Position numbers and translations under genes: made by a program | Shown: positions 37,299-47,306 of the stretch, in pieces | Position numbering within the stretch: the stretch's first letter is position 1 | How the letters are laid out: each line of letters begins with the position of its first letter | The notes under the pieces: generated by a model | Seen by the model: only the letters and a program-made list of their open reading frames with translations | What the model was told of the DNA's origin: nothing | The model's database searches: none | NCBI RefSeq assembly: GCF_001427665.1 | Contig: NZ_LMHC01000021.1 | Location: forward strand, 235,134-299,133 | Length of the DNA: 64,000 bases | Reading direction: 5' to 3' | DNA from: Caulobacter sp. Root655 | GTDB taxonomy: Bacteria; Pseudomonadota; Alphaproteobacteria; Caulobacterales; Caulobacteraceae

Positions 37299-38525
37299 TC
37301 AACTGAAGAAACTGCGGGCCTTGGCCAGCGCGCTCACGAACGCGTCGGCCTCGGCCTCGGTGTTATATAGGGCGAAGGAAGCGCGGGCGCTCGCGGTGAG
37401 GCCGAACCTTTTCATCAGCGGCTCGGCGCAGTGGGTGCCGGCTCGCACGGCGACGCCGTAGCGGTCGAGCACCTGGGCCACGTCATGGGGGTGGGCGCCC
37501 TCGACCACGAAGGTCAGCACCGCCCCCTTGCCCGGCGCCGTGCCGAGAATCCGCACGCCGTTGACGCCGGCCAGTTGATCGACCACCCGCTGGTAGAGCG
37601 CGTGCTCGTGGGCCAGGGCCGCGTCGCGGTCCAGGGTTCCCAGCCAGTCGATCGCCGCACCCAGGCCGACGGCCTCGAGGATGGCCGGGGTGCCGGCCTC
37701 GAAGCGGTGCGGCGGGTCGGCATAGGTGACGCCTTCCAGGGTCACGTGGCCGATCATCTCGCCGCCGCCCTGGTAGGGCGGCAGGGCGGCCAGGCGCTCG
37801 GCCTTGCCGTAGAGCACGCCGATGCCGGTCGGGCCGTACAGCTTGTGGCCGGAGAACACGTAGAAATCGACGTCCAGCGCCTTCACGTCGACCTTGGAGT
37901 GGACAATGGCCTGGCAGCCGTCGAGCAGCACCGGCGCCCCGGCCGCGTGGGCCAGGCGGACGATCTGCGCGGCGTCGTTGATGGTGCCCAGCACGTTCGA
38001 CATGTGGCTGATGGCCACCATCTTCGTGCGTTCGTTCAGCAGGCCCTCGAAGGCCTCCATGTCGAGGCGGCCGTCGTCGGTGACGGGAACGAACCTCAGC
38101 ACCACGCCGTAGCGTTCGCGCAGGAAGTGCCACGGCACGATGTTGGCGTGGTGCTCCATCACCGACAGCACGATCTCGTCGCCGGCCTTCAGCGACCGGC
38201 CGAAGGTGTCGGCGACCAGGTTGACGCCCTCGGTGGCGCTCTTGGTCCAGATGATTTCCGACGGCTCGGCATTGATGAAGCGCGCCACGGTTTCCCGAGC
38301 ATCTTCATAGGCCTGCGTCGTTTCGTTGGCCAGCGTGTGCAGGCCACGATGGACGTTGGCGTAGCTGGTGCGCGCCAGGCTGGTCATGGCGTCCAGCACC
38401 GCGTCCGGTTTCTGGGCGCTGGCGGCGCTGTCCAGATAGACCAGCGGCTTGCCGTTCACCTGGCGGGCCAGGATCGGGAATTGGGCGCGGATGGCGTCGA
38501 TGTCGAAGGGGGCGTCGAAAGCCAC
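37299..38525 (-). CDS. sufS: Group II cysteine desulfurase SufS
   Basis: 408 residues starting at a GTG that overlaps the sufD stop by one base. N-terminal YLDSAASAQKPDAVLDAM, the PLP lysine in FSGHKLYGPTG, and the catalytic cysteine in RAGTHCAEPLM (Cys366) identify the SufS/CsdA group. It removes sulfur from L-cysteine to form a persulfide for the SufBCD scaffold. No sufE or sufU is encoded in the operon, so the sulfur acceptor must be elsewhere or replaced by another partner. Confidence 0.95.
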   Translation of the reverse strand: MAFDAPFDIDAIRAQFPILARQVNGKPLVYLDSAASAQKPDAVLDAMTSLARTSYANVHRGLHTLANETTQAYEDARETVARFINAEPSEIIWTKSATEGVNLVADTFGRSLKAGDEIVLSVMEHHANIVPWHFLRERYGVVLRFVPVTDDGRLDMEAFEGLLNERTKMVAISHMSNVLGTINDAAQIVRLAHAAGAPVLLDGCQAIVHSKVDVKALDVDFYVFSGHKLYGPTGIGVLYGKAERLAALPPYQGGGEMIGHVTLEGVTYADPPHRFEAGTPAILEAVGLGAAIDWLGTLDRDAALAHEHALYQRVVDQLAGVNGVRILGTAPGKGAVLTFVVEGAHPHDVAQVLDRYGVAVRAGTHCAEPLMKRFGLTASARASFALYNTEAEADAFVSALAKARSFFS

Positions 38526-39556
38526 TATTCCGCCCTCCCCAGCCGCTGGGCCACCCAGGCCACGGCGATGGCGCGGGCGCCGTCGTGTTCGATGCGCTCG
38601 ACCACCTCGCCCAGGAACGCCTGGGTCAGCATGGCGCGGGCCTCGGCCTCCGGAATGCCCCGCTGGCGGGCGTAGAAGATCGCCTCGTCATCCAGGGCCC
38701 CGATGGTGTTGCCGTGGGCGCAGGCGACGTCGTCGGCGAAGATCAGCAATTCGGGCTTGGCGTCGACCTCGGCCTTGTCCGACAGGATCAGGGCGTGGTG
38801 GCCCATGCGGGCGTCGGTCTGATCGGCGCCGGGCTGGACGATGATCCGGCCCTGGAACACGCCGCGCGCCTGGTCGGTGACCACGCCCTTGGTCAGTTGG
38901 CCGGTGACGCCGTCGACGCCGCCGTGGGTGACGACCGTGGTCTGGTCGGCGTGGCGCTGATGGTCGAGGACATAGACGCCGTCGAGCCGCACATTGGCGT
39001 GGGCGCCGGGATGGTTGACCCGCGTCTCGATCCGCTGGCGACGGGCGCCCGAGGTCAGGACGGTCTGGGCATAGGTCGCGCCGGGGGCCAGGTCGACCTC
39101 GGCGGTGACGATGTCGATGGCCTCGGCGTGGTCGTCGACCAGCACGATGCGCTCGACGCGGGCGCCCTCGCCCACCGCGATGTCGAGGGTGACGTCCGAC
39201 ATGTAGCCGGCCGCATGGCCCTCGTGGCTTTCCAGCAGGACCAGGGTCGAGCCCGGATCGACCACGATGGCGTAGGCGGCGGCGTGGCCCGAGCCTTCGG
39301 TGGCGGAGACGAAGCGCAGCGCCACCACGTCGCCCGCGCCGCTGGCGGCGGCGTGGCGCTGGCGGCCGTTGACGAACAGGATGGTGTCGGCGGCCAGGGC
39401 TTCGAACGGACCGGCGGCGACCGCGCCCTCAAAGGCCGGCGAGGCCGGCGGCAACTGGCGGACCAGCCCGCGCAGGTCGGTCCAGCGCCAGTCCTCGTCG
39501 CGGCGCGACGGGAGTTGGGTCAGGTCGCCGGTTTTGAGGGCCAGGGCGAGGGTCAT
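38525..39556 (-). CDS. sufD: Fe-S scaffold protein SufD
   Basis: 343 residues, a little shorter than E. coli SufD. The N-terminus has RRDEDWRWTDLRGL; the beta-helix core ends with the SufB/SufD signature CAHGNTIGALDDEAIFYARQRGI, including the functionally important histidine. It pairs with SufB and SufC as the SufBC2D scaffold. It is the only suf gene set off by a sizeable gap (145 bases from sufC), and that gap holds a strong inverted repeat. Confidence 0.94.
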   Translation of the reverse strand: MTLALALKTGDLTQLPSRRDEDWRWTDLRGLVRQLPPASPAFEGAVAAGPFEALAADTILFVNGRQRHAAASGAGDVVALRFVSATEGSGHAAAYAIVVDPGSTLVLLESHEGHAAGYMSDVTLDIAVGEGARVERIVLVDDHAEAIDIVTAEVDLAPGATYAQTVLTSGARRQRIETRVNHPGAHANVRLDGVYVLDHQRHADQTTVVTHGGVDGVTGQLTKGVVTDQARGVFQGRIIVQPGADQTDARMGHHALILSDKAEVDAKPELLIFADDVACAHGNTIGALDDEAIFYARQRGIPEAEARAMLTQAFLGEVVERIEHDGARAIAVAWVAQRLGRAE

Positions 39557-39562
39557 GCGAAA

Positions 39563-39681
39563 GTCCTCCCCCTCTGGGGGAGGTGTCGGCGCGCAGCGAC
39601 GACGGAGGGGGGCGTATTCGGCAGGTTCAGCAAACTCCCCCCACCGATCGCTTCGCGATCGCCTCCCCCACAGGGGGAGGA
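39563..39681. repeat. Inverted repeat inside the suf operon between sufC and sufD
   Basis: Left arm from GTCCTCCCCCTCTGGGGGAG (39563 on) and right arm CTCCCCCACAGGGGGAGGAC (up to 39681) are complementary; inner segments (ACGGAGGGGGGCGT and AACTCCCCCCACCG) pair as well. It occupies nearly the whole 145-base spacer. As an RNA it would form a long stem that could end some transcripts or protect the sufB-sufC part from 3' decay. Confidence 0.7.
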
Positions 39682-39701
39682 CCTATGCCATGCGACCGCC
39701 A

Positions 39702-40448
39702 TCACGCCGCCACCGTGTACTTGTCGTAGCCCTCGGCCTCGAGCTGATGCGCCAGCTCCGGGCCGCCCGAGGCGACGATGCGGCCGGCGGCCAGTACGTG
39801 GACGCGGTCGGGTTTGATGTAGTCGAGCAGGCGCTGGTAGTGGGTGATGACCAGCATGCCGCGATCGGGGGCGCGCAGGGCGTTGACGCCTTCGGAGACG
39901 ATCTTCAGGGCGTCGATGTCCAGGCCCGAGTCCGTCTCGTCGAGGATCAGAAACTTGGGCGAAAGCATCGCCATTTGAAGAATTTCCATCCGCTTCTTCT
40001 CGCCGCCCGAGAAGCCGACGTTCAGGCCGCGCTTGAGCATCTCGAAGTCGATCTTCAAGGCCGCGGCCTTCTCCTTGGCCAGCTTCAGGAAGGCCGGGGC
40101 GGCGATCTCGTCCTCGCCGCGCGCCCGGCGCTGAGCGTTGAGAGCGGTGCGGATGAAGGTCAGGGCCGGAACCCCCGGAATTTCCAGCGGATACTGGAAC
40201 GACAGGAACACGCCCTTGGCGGCCCGCTCGTTGGGCTCCAGGGCCAGCAGGTCCTCGCCGTTCAGGCTCGCCGAGCCCTCGGTGACCTCGTAGCCGCCAC
40301 GGCCGGTCAGCACGTAGGACAAGGTCGACTTGCCCGCCCCGTTCGGCCCCATGATGGCGTGCACCTGCCCGGCCGGCACGTCGAGCGTCACGCCCTTGAG
40401 GATGGGTTTGTCGCCGACATTGGCGTGGAGGTTTTGGATGGAGAGCAT
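39702..40448 (-). CDS. sufC: Fe-S assembly ATPase SufC
   Basis: 248 residues. ABC ATPase motifs: Walker A GPNGAGKSTLSYVLTG, signature FSGGEKKRMEILQMA, Walker B LILDETDSGLD, and a switch histidine in LVITHYQRLLDYI. ATP binding by two SufC subunits drives the rearrangement of SufB-SufD. ATG 40448 overlaps the stop of the upstream membrane protein gene (TAATG), so an in-frame TTG nine bases earlier is less likely. Confidence 0.96.
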   Translation of the reverse strand: MLSIQNLHANVGDKPILKGVTLDVPAGQVHAIMGPNGAGKSTLSYVLTGRGGYEVTEGSASLNGEDLLALEPNERAAKGVFLSFQYPLEIPGVPALTFIRTALNAQRRARGEDEIAAPAFLKLAKEKAAALKIDFEMLKRGLNVGFSGGEKKRMEILQMAMLSPKFLILDETDSGLDIDALKIVSEGVNALRAPDRGMLVITHYQRLLDYIKPDRVHVLAAGRIVASGGPELAHQLEAEGYDKYTVAA

Positions 40449-40732
40449 TATGGGCAACTCTGAGAATTTAGAGAGCAGGCCACGGCGAGTTGCAGCGACG
40501 AGCTTGTGAGGATGTAGGTGGCGACTGGGGCGCTTAGCAGCACTGAAAGTCCGCGCGCCCGATAGCTAAGAAGCGCGAACGCGACGACGAGCAACCAGCT
40601 CAGGCCAAGGATCAAATTCAGCGAGAGGCCCCGAACGTGGAAGCCCAACGCGAACTCGACGGCGATGGCCATGCTGCAAAAAACCGCGCCCAAAAGTCCG
40701 ATGGTCGGCGATATTGGCCTGGCGGCGATCAC
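40448..40732 (-). CDS. Hypothetical membrane protein embedded in the suf operon
   Basis: 94 residues from a GTG that overlaps the stop of the upstream crystallin J1-like gene (GTGA); its own stop overlaps the sufC ATG. Three hydrophobic stretches are visible (IGLLGAVFCSMAIAVEFALG, LNLILGLSWLLVVAFALLSY, VLLSAPVATYILTSSSLQLA). Both junctions suggest it is translated in line with the operon. Somewhat lower G+C than its neighbours. I recognise no family; a link to Fe-S biogenesis is only contextual. Confidence 0.6.
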   Translation of the reverse strand: MIAARPISPTIGLLGAVFCSMAIAVEFALGFHVRGLSLNLILGLSWLLVVAFALLSYRARGLSVLLSAPVATYILTSSSLQLAVACSLNSQSCP

Positions 40733-41112
40733 CTCGTGCTCCCTTCCGACGAAGTCGCGGCGTCGCCGACGACGGTTTCGACGACTTCGATCTGGCCTTC
40801 GATAGCGGCGTTGAACAGCGGCAAATCCTCGGCTGGGATCCAGTATTCCTCGTGCTCACGACTGCCGACGACCTTCTTGTCGAAGCCCGCCAGGAAGCTC
40901 GCCGAGACCGCAAAACGCGTGACATAGCCGCGCTTGTCGTCGTTGTGCACGGCGTTCCAGTCGCGGGCGATCTGGGCGGCGTAGGCCTCGTTGGTCACCG
41001 GATAGAAGATCGGTTGCTCGGGCAGGCGCGGCGGGAAGGCTTTCCAGCCGGACGCCTCGATCAGCTTCAGCTCTTCCGTACCGACGGGGCGGTAGAGGGT
41101 GATCGTGCTCAT
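40729..41112 (-). CDS. Conserved protein annotated ADP-ribosylation/crystallin J1-like, suf-associated
   Basis: 127 residues. ITLYRPVGTEELKLIEASGW, AFPPRLPEQPIFYPVTNEAYAAQIARDWN and REHEEYWIPAEDLPLFN are strongly patterned and recur in alphaproteobacterial proteins that databases label ADP-ribosylation/crystallin J1. That label is probably misleading: the protein is far shorter than a true ADP-ribosylglycohydrolase and lacks its aspartate-rich metal motif. The start overlaps the upstream VOC gene stop (ATGA) and its end overlaps the membrane-protein start. Function unknown. Confidence 0.72.
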   Translation of the reverse strand: MSTITLYRPVGTEELKLIEASGWKAFPPRLPEQPIFYPVTNEAYAAQIARDWNAVHNDDKRGYVTRFAVSASFLAGFDKKVVGSREHEEYWIPAEDLPLFNAAIEGQIEVVETVVGDAATSSEGSTR

Positions 41113-41485
41113 GCGCCCTCCCCGCCAGCCAGCAGCTCCAGCAGCTCGATCCGGTTGCCGAACGGATCGTCGACATAGACGCGGTCGTAGCCTTCCAGCG
41201 GCTCGTCGTCCTTCAGCGCATAGCCGGCCTCGACCAGCCGCGCCTTCAAGGCGTCCAGCTCCGAGACCAGCAGTCCCGGATGCGCCTTGCGGGCCGGGCG
41301 GAAGTCGGCCTCGACGCCGAGGTGGATCTTCAGCGCATCGTTCTCGAACCAGCAACCGCCGCGCTTGGCCAGGTGCGGCGGCTTCGGCGTTTCCGGCAGA
41401 CCGAGCACGTCGCCATAGAAGCCGCGCGCGGCGGCTTCACCGCCGGCCGGCATGGCCAACTGGACGTGGTCGATCGCCAGCAGCA

Positions 41486-41486
<1 letters not shown>
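41109..41486 (-). CDS. VOC family (glyoxalase-like) protein in the suf operon
   Basis: 125 residues. Begins LLAIDHVQLAMPAGGEAAARGFYGDVLGLPE and ends YVDDPFGNRIELLELL, the paired beta-alpha-beta-beta-beta modules of the vicinal oxygen chelate fold. Candidate metal ligands are His8 in DHV and the final glutamate in RIELLE. ATG 41486 overlaps the sufB stop by four bases, so it is translationally coupled to sufB. Substrate unknown; the frame is open well upstream but that is antisense-phase noise within sufB. Confidence 0.85.
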
Positions 41487-42954
<1,468 letters not shown>

Positions 42955-42955
<1 letters not shown>

Positions 42956-44088
42956 TACGCCACCTCCCGGCGACGGGCGCCGATACGCGAATAGGCGGCG
43001 AGCCAGGCGTCGCCGCAGGAAATCCAGTCTTGCTCCGTGCTCGCCCAGCCGCCGCTGACCCGCAGGGCGAAGGGGGCGAGGTCGGACCGGCCCATGGCTT
43101 CCACCACGCGGCTGGCCTTGACCTTGCCCGAAGAGCAGGCGCTGCCGGCGCTGACCATCACGCCCGCCAGGTCCAGGTTCATCACCTGGATCTGCGAGCC
43201 GAAGCCTTCGGCCGCCAGACAGAGGGTTTGAGGCAGGCGCCGAGCGCCCTCCCCGAGCGTCACGCCGCCAGCCGCCTTGATCCGTTCGGCCAAGGCGTCG
43301 CGCCATATCGCTTGATTGGCCATCAGGGGCAAGTCGGAGGCGGCCGCTTGCGCCGCCGCGCCGAACCCGGCGATGCCCGCGACGTTCTCGGTGCCGGCCC
43401 GGCGGCCGCGTTCCTGGCCGCCGCCGTGCTGCTGGCGCACCAGGGTGGCGCGCGTGCCGGCCACCAGGGCGCCGACGCCCTGCGGGCCGCCCAGCTTGTG
43501 GGCCGACAGCGCCATGGTGTCGGCGCCCAGGGCGGTGAAGTCGATGGCGATCTTGCCGGCCGCCTGCACGGCGTCGACATGCAGCCAGCCCTCGGCGTCG
43601 CGCACCAGGGCGCTGGCCTCGGCGACGGGCTGGACGACGCCGGTCTCGTTATTGGCCAGCATCAGGCAGACCAGGGCCCGGCCCGGCTTGCACAGCGCCT
43701 CGCGCAGCCAGTCCAGGTCGGCCACGCCTTCGGCGTCGATCGGCAAGACCTCGACCGGCAGGCCGGAGGCGGCGGCGGTCGCGGTGACAGCGTCGTGCTC
43801 GCCGACGCTGACGATGATGCGGTTGAAACCGGCGAAGGCGGCGCTCTGGATGGCCAGGGCGTTGGCCTCGGTGCCGCCGCTGACGAAGGTGACCGAACCG
43901 GCCACCACGCCGACCAGGGCCGCGACCTGGGCGCGGGCGGTCTCGACCAGGTCACGCGCGGCCCGGCCGCTGGCGTGCACCGACGAGGGATTACCGCCCA
44001 GGTCGAAGGCGCGCAGCATTGCTTCCCGCGCCTCGGGACGGAGCGGCGCGCTGGCGTTGTAGTCGAGATAGACCGTGGGCTTGCTCAC
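42955..44088 (-). CDS. iscS: Group I cysteine desulfurase (IscS/NifS-like)
   Basis: 377 residues from a GTG overlapping the iscR stop (GTGA). [19 protein letters not shown] at the N-terminus, the PLP lysine in [18 protein letters not shown], and the catalytic loop [21 protein letters not shown] with the sulfur-carrying cysteine are standard for NifS/IscS. Thus the operon encodes two desulfurases of different groups, this one and SufS. It may supply sulfur for tRNA thiolation as well as clusters. Confidence 0.93.
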
Positions 44089-44567
44089 GCCGCCGCCTTC
44101 TCCCGTGTCGTGCGGGTCTTGCCCGACAGCTTGCCCTCCAGGACGTCGGCGACCGACACGCTGGCCAGGTAGCCGTGGATCTGGCGGCCCATCTCTTCCC
44201 ACAGGTCATGGGTCAGGCACTGGGCGCCCCCGGCCATGCAGCCCTTGGGCGCGCCCTTGCCGACGCCGGCCTTCGACAGGCCGCAGCGCGTGGCGCGCAG
44301 GGGTTCGTCCACGGCCAGGACGATGTCGGCGATGGCGGTGTCGCGGGCCTCGCGGGCCAGGCGGTAGCCGCCGCCCGGACCGCGGGCGCTGACCACCAGG
44401 CCCTTGCGGCGCAGGCGGGCGAAGAGCTGTTCGAGATACGACAGCGAGATTTGCTGGCGGGCGGCGATCTCGGCCAGGGCCACGGCGCGGCCCTCGGCCT
44501 CGCCCTGGCGACGCGCGAGATCGGTCATGGCCATGACCGCATAGCGTCCCTTGGTGCTCAGGCGCAT
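44085..44567 (-). CDS. iscR: Rrf2 family Fe-S regulator IscR
   Basis: 160 residues. The Rrf2 winged helix is MRLSTKGRYAVMAMTDLARRQG...ISLSYLEQLFARLRRKGLVVSARGPGGGYRLA. Three cysteines (Cys95, Cys110, Cys117) followed by THDLW form the probable [2Fe-2S] site; the spacing is wider than in E. coli IscR (92/98/104), with a Gly/Lys-rich insertion. Position at the head of the suf operon indicates feedback control by cluster status. An AAGGAGGT Shine-Dalgarno (about 44575-44582) lies ahead of the ATG. Confidence 0.94.
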   Translation of the reverse strand: MRLSTKGRYAVMAMTDLARRQGEAEGRAVALAEIAARQQISLSYLEQLFARLRRKGLVVSARGPGGGYRLAREARDTAIADIVLAVDEPLRATRCGLSKAGVGKGAPKGCMAGGAQCLTHDLWEEMGRQIHGYLASVSVADVLEGKLSGKTRTTREKAAA

Positions 44568-44665
44568 GCGCCTTACCTCCTTGCAGATTCCGCGCGCATA
44601 GGCTTAGGCGTGTGTTACAAGCCGCGACTTCGCGCCGGGCCTGGTTGGTCACGACGCGCGTTGCG

Positions 44666-44694
44666 GATTTAGGAAGACCAAGCGCAGTGGTCAA
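44666..44694 (-). promoter_or_regulatory. Candidate suf operon promoter and IscR operator
   Basis: Read on the minus strand, TTGACC (44694-44689) and TAAATC (44671-44666) are 17 bases apart, a good vegetative promoter. An interrupted inverted repeat GACC-N9-GGTC (44692-44676) covers the 3' part of the -35 and the spacer, where a repressor such as IscR would block polymerase. The predicted leader before the iscR ATG is about 90 bases. Confidence 0.5.
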
Positions 44695-44772
44695 GTATTC
44701 CCTTCGCCGCCCCCTTCGTTTTGGGGGCCGAAAGGAACCGACCCCGCGCCCCTTTTTGGATAGGGACCTTGT

Positions 44773-45426
44773 ATGCCTGACGTGATTTTGACCGGAGCCT
44801 CCGGCCGTATCGAGGGCCGCTATTCGCCGGGCAAGACCGACAATGCGCCCATCGCCCTGATCCTGCACCCGCACCCCAAGGCGGGCGGGCACATGAACCA
44901 TCCGGTCTCGGTGCAGCTCTACCACCTGTTCATGAAGCGCGGTTTCGCGACCCTGCGCTTCAACTTCCGCGGCGTGGGCCGCAGCCAGGGCGAGTTCGAC
45001 GCCGGCATCGGCGAACTGGCCGACGCGGCCACGGCCCTGGACTGGCTGCAGTCCAACAACCCGGCCGCCGCCCAGACCTGGGTCGCCGGCTACAGCTTCG
45101 GCGCCTATATCGGCATGCAGTTGCTGATGCGCCGCCCGGAGACCGACGGCTTCATCTCGGTGTCGCCGCCGACCAACATGTACGACTTCAGCTTCCTGGC
45201 CCCCTGCCCGGCCTCGGGCCTGATCCTGACGGGCGCGGCCGACACCGTCGTGCCGCCGGTCGAGGTCGAGCGCGTGGTCTCCAAGCTGCGCACCCAGAAG
45301 GGCATCGTCATCGACTACGAGGTCGTCGACAAGGCCACCCACTTCTGGGCTGAGCACCTGCCCAGCGTCGAACGCAGCGTCGGCGACTATCTCGACAAGC
45401 GCCTGGCGATGACCCCGATTCCCTAG
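44773..45426 (+). CDS. Alpha/beta hydrolase
   Basis: 217 residues. ALILHPHPKAGGHMNHPV near the N-terminus and the nucleophile elbow GYSFGAYIGMQ identify a small alpha/beta hydrolase of the group often found in alphaproteobacteria; LILTGAADTVVPPVEVE and KATHFWAEHLPSVE supply the acid and histidine. FATLRFNFRGVGRSQGEFD is also typical. Likely an esterase or acyl hydrolase; substrate unknown. It diverges from the suf operon across a 205-base spacer. Confidence 0.87.
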   Translation: MPDVILTGASGRIEGRYSPGKTDNAPIALILHPHPKAGGHMNHPVSVQLYHLFMKRGFATLRFNFRGVGRSQGEFDAGIGELADAATALDWLQSNNPAAAQTWVAGYSFGAYIGMQLLMRRPETDGFISVSPPTNMYDFSFLAPCPASGLILTGAADTVVPPVEVERVVSKLRTQKGIVIDYEVVDKATHFWAEHLPSVERSVGDYLDKRLAMTPIP

Positions 45427-45521
45427 GCCCCAGCGTCCAGGTAACCACAGGTTACCGGTACCAAGGCACTTGCGATCCTGGACAACTCACCGTCATTCTG
45501 CCCGAACAGCGTTCGTGGAGG

Positions 45522-45926
45522 ATGACGGTGAGCCAGACCATACGCCCGTTCCTGATGTTCCAGGATGGCCGGGCCGAAGCGGCGATGACCTTCTACGTCT
45601 CGCTGTTCCCCGACAGCGAGGTTCTCGACGTCAAGCGCCACGGCCCTGGCGGTCCGGGCCCCGAAGGCTCGGTGGTGCTGGCCCGCTTCAGGATCGGCGG
45701 TCAGGAAATCTTCTGTTCCGACAGCTTCGTGAAGCACGCCTTCGACTTCACCCCCTCGACGTCCCTGTTCGTCGACTGCGCGTCGGAAGATGAAATCGCG
45801 CGCCTGGCCACCGCCATCGGCGACGGCGGCGCCGAACTGATGCCGCTGGGCGACTATGGCTTCAGCCGGCGCTTCGCCTGGGTCAACGACCGGTTCGGCG
45901 TCTCCTGGCAGCTCAACCTGGCCTGA
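45522..45926 (+). CDS. VOC family protein, PhnB-like
   Basis: 134 residues. QTIRPFLMFQDGRAEAAMTFYVSLFPDSEV and the terminal FGVSWQLNLA match the PhnB/3-demethylubiquinone-methyltransferase-like branch of the VOC superfamily. These small dimeric proteins are widespread and mostly uncharacterised; despite the database name there is no SAM-binding motif. It follows the hydrolase by 95 bases. Confidence 0.85.
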   Translation: MTVSQTIRPFLMFQDGRAEAAMTFYVSLFPDSEVLDVKRHGPGGPGPEGSVVLARFRIGGQEIFCSDSFVKHAFDFTPSTSLFVDCASEDEIARLATAIGDGGAELMPLGDYGFSRRFAWVNDRFGVSWQLNLA

Positions 45927-45945
45927 CAACGGCCACCTGACACTC

Positions 45946-45963
45946 TATATATTCTATATATTC
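45946..45963. repeat. Tandem AT-rich 9-mer upstream of the NADH dehydrogenase gene
   Basis: TATATATTC occurs twice head to tail (45946-45954 and 45955-45963) in an otherwise very GC-rich sequence, 36 bases before the ndh start. The position fits a promoter core or an operator for a regulator of ndh. The repeat is exact. Confidence 0.55.
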
Positions 45964-45998
45964 ATCGTCTGAGGAATTATTGGCCCAGGGGACCAAGT

Positions 45999-47306
45999 AT
46001 GCCGGGCATGCACTACGACATCGTCATCGTCGGCGGCGGAGCCGGCGGGCTGGAACTGGCGGCGCGGCTGGGCCGCAAGCTGGGACGCCAGGCCGGCAAG
46101 GAACGGGTGCTGCTGATCGACCGCTCCAGCTACCACATCTGGAAACCGAGCCTGCACGAGGTCGCCGCCGGCACCCTGGACGTCCACCAGGAGGGCCTGT
46201 CCTATTCGATCCTCGGCCGTTCCAACCATTTCAGCTTCCTGCTGGGCGAACTGGACGCCTTCGACCCCGTCGCCAAGCGCCTGACCCTCAAGCCGATTCT
46301 GGGTGAAGGCGGCCGGGTGCTGGTCGACGAACGCGGCGTGACCTTCACCTGGGGCGTGCTGGCGATCGGCAGCGGCTCCAACCTGTTCGGCACCCCCGGC
46401 GCCGAGCAGGCCCACCTACTGGAGCGCACCGAGGACGCCGAGGCCTTCCACACCCGCCTGCTGGCCGCCTTCATGAAGGCCTCGTTCTCGTCCGAGAAGA
46501 CGATGAGCGTGGCCATCGTCGGCGGCGGAGCCACCGGGGTCGAACTGTCGGCCGAACTGATCGAGGCGCATCGCGAACTGCTGGACAGCATCGGGGCGGA
46601 GCAGCGCTTCCGCCTGGACATCGCCATCGTCGAGGCCGCCCCGCGTATCCTCGGCGGCCTGCCCGAGAAGATCTCCGACCAGGCCACGGTGGCTTTGGAG
46701 CGCAAGGGCGTGCGGGTCCGAACCGGGGCCAAGGTGTCAGCCGTCCACGCCGACCGGCTGGCGACCAGTCTCGGCGACGTGCCGGCCGACCTGATCGTCT
46801 GGGCCGCCGGGGTGAAGGCCGCGGCGACCAACACGGGCTATGGCCTGGAAACCAACCGGACAAACCAGTTCGTGGTCAACGACCGGCTGGAGACCTCCGC
46901 CCCCGACGTCTGGGCCCTGGGCGACTGCGCCGGGTGTCCCTGGATCGACAAGGATGGAGGGACCGAAGGCCGGCTGATCCCGGCCCGCGCCCAGGCCGCC
47001 CACCAGCAGGCCAGCTACCTGGCCAAGACGCTGATCGCCCGGCTGGGTCAGCGGCGGGTCGAGACGCCCTTCGTCTATCGCGACTTCGGCTCGCTGGTGT
47101 CGCTGGGCGAGAACAAGGGCGTCGGGGCCCTGATGGGCGGCCTGGGCGGCCCCAACTTCTTCGTCGAGGGCCTGATCGCCAAGTGGGCCTATATCTCGCT
47201 GCACCTGGACCATCACCGGGCGATCCTCGGCACGCCCAAGACCGTGGTCCTGGCCCTGGCGCGGCTGCTGCAGCAGCGGGTGGCGGGGCGGCTGAAGCTG
47301 CACTGA
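45999..47306 (+). CDS. ndh: Type II NADH dehydrogenase (FAD-dependent)
   Basis: 435 residues. Two dinucleotide-binding folds are visible: FAD-binding IVGGGAGGLELAARLG at the N-terminus and NADH-binding VAIVGGGATGVELSAEL mid-protein. VWALGDCAGCPW carries the second FAD contact, and GLIAKWAYISLHLDHHRAILG is a membrane-associated C-terminal amphipathic region typical of NDH-2. It oxidises NADH and reduces quinone without proton pumping. ATG 45999 or the one nine bases later may be the start. The AT-rich tandem repeat lies upstream. Confidence 0.87.
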   Translation: MPGMHYDIVIVGGGAGGLELAARLGRKLGRQAGKERVLLIDRSSYHIWKPSLHEVAAGTLDVHQEGLSYSILGRSNHFSFLLGELDAFDPVAKRLTLKPILGEGGRVLVDERGVTFTWGVLAIGSGSNLFGTPGAEQAHLLERTEDAEAFHTRLLAAFMKASFSSEKTMSVAIVGGGATGVELSAELIEAHRELLDSIGAEQRFRLDIAIVEAAPRILGGLPEKISDQATVALERKGVRVRTGAKVSAVHADRLATSLGDVPADLIVWAAGVKAAATNTGYGLETNRTNQFVVNDRLETSAPDVWALGDCAGCPWIDKDGGTEGRLIPARAQAAHQQASYLAKTLIARLGQRRVETPFVYRDFGSLVSLGENKGVGALMGGLGGPNFFVEGLIAKWAYISLHLDHHRAILGTPKTVVLALARLLQQRVAGRLKLH

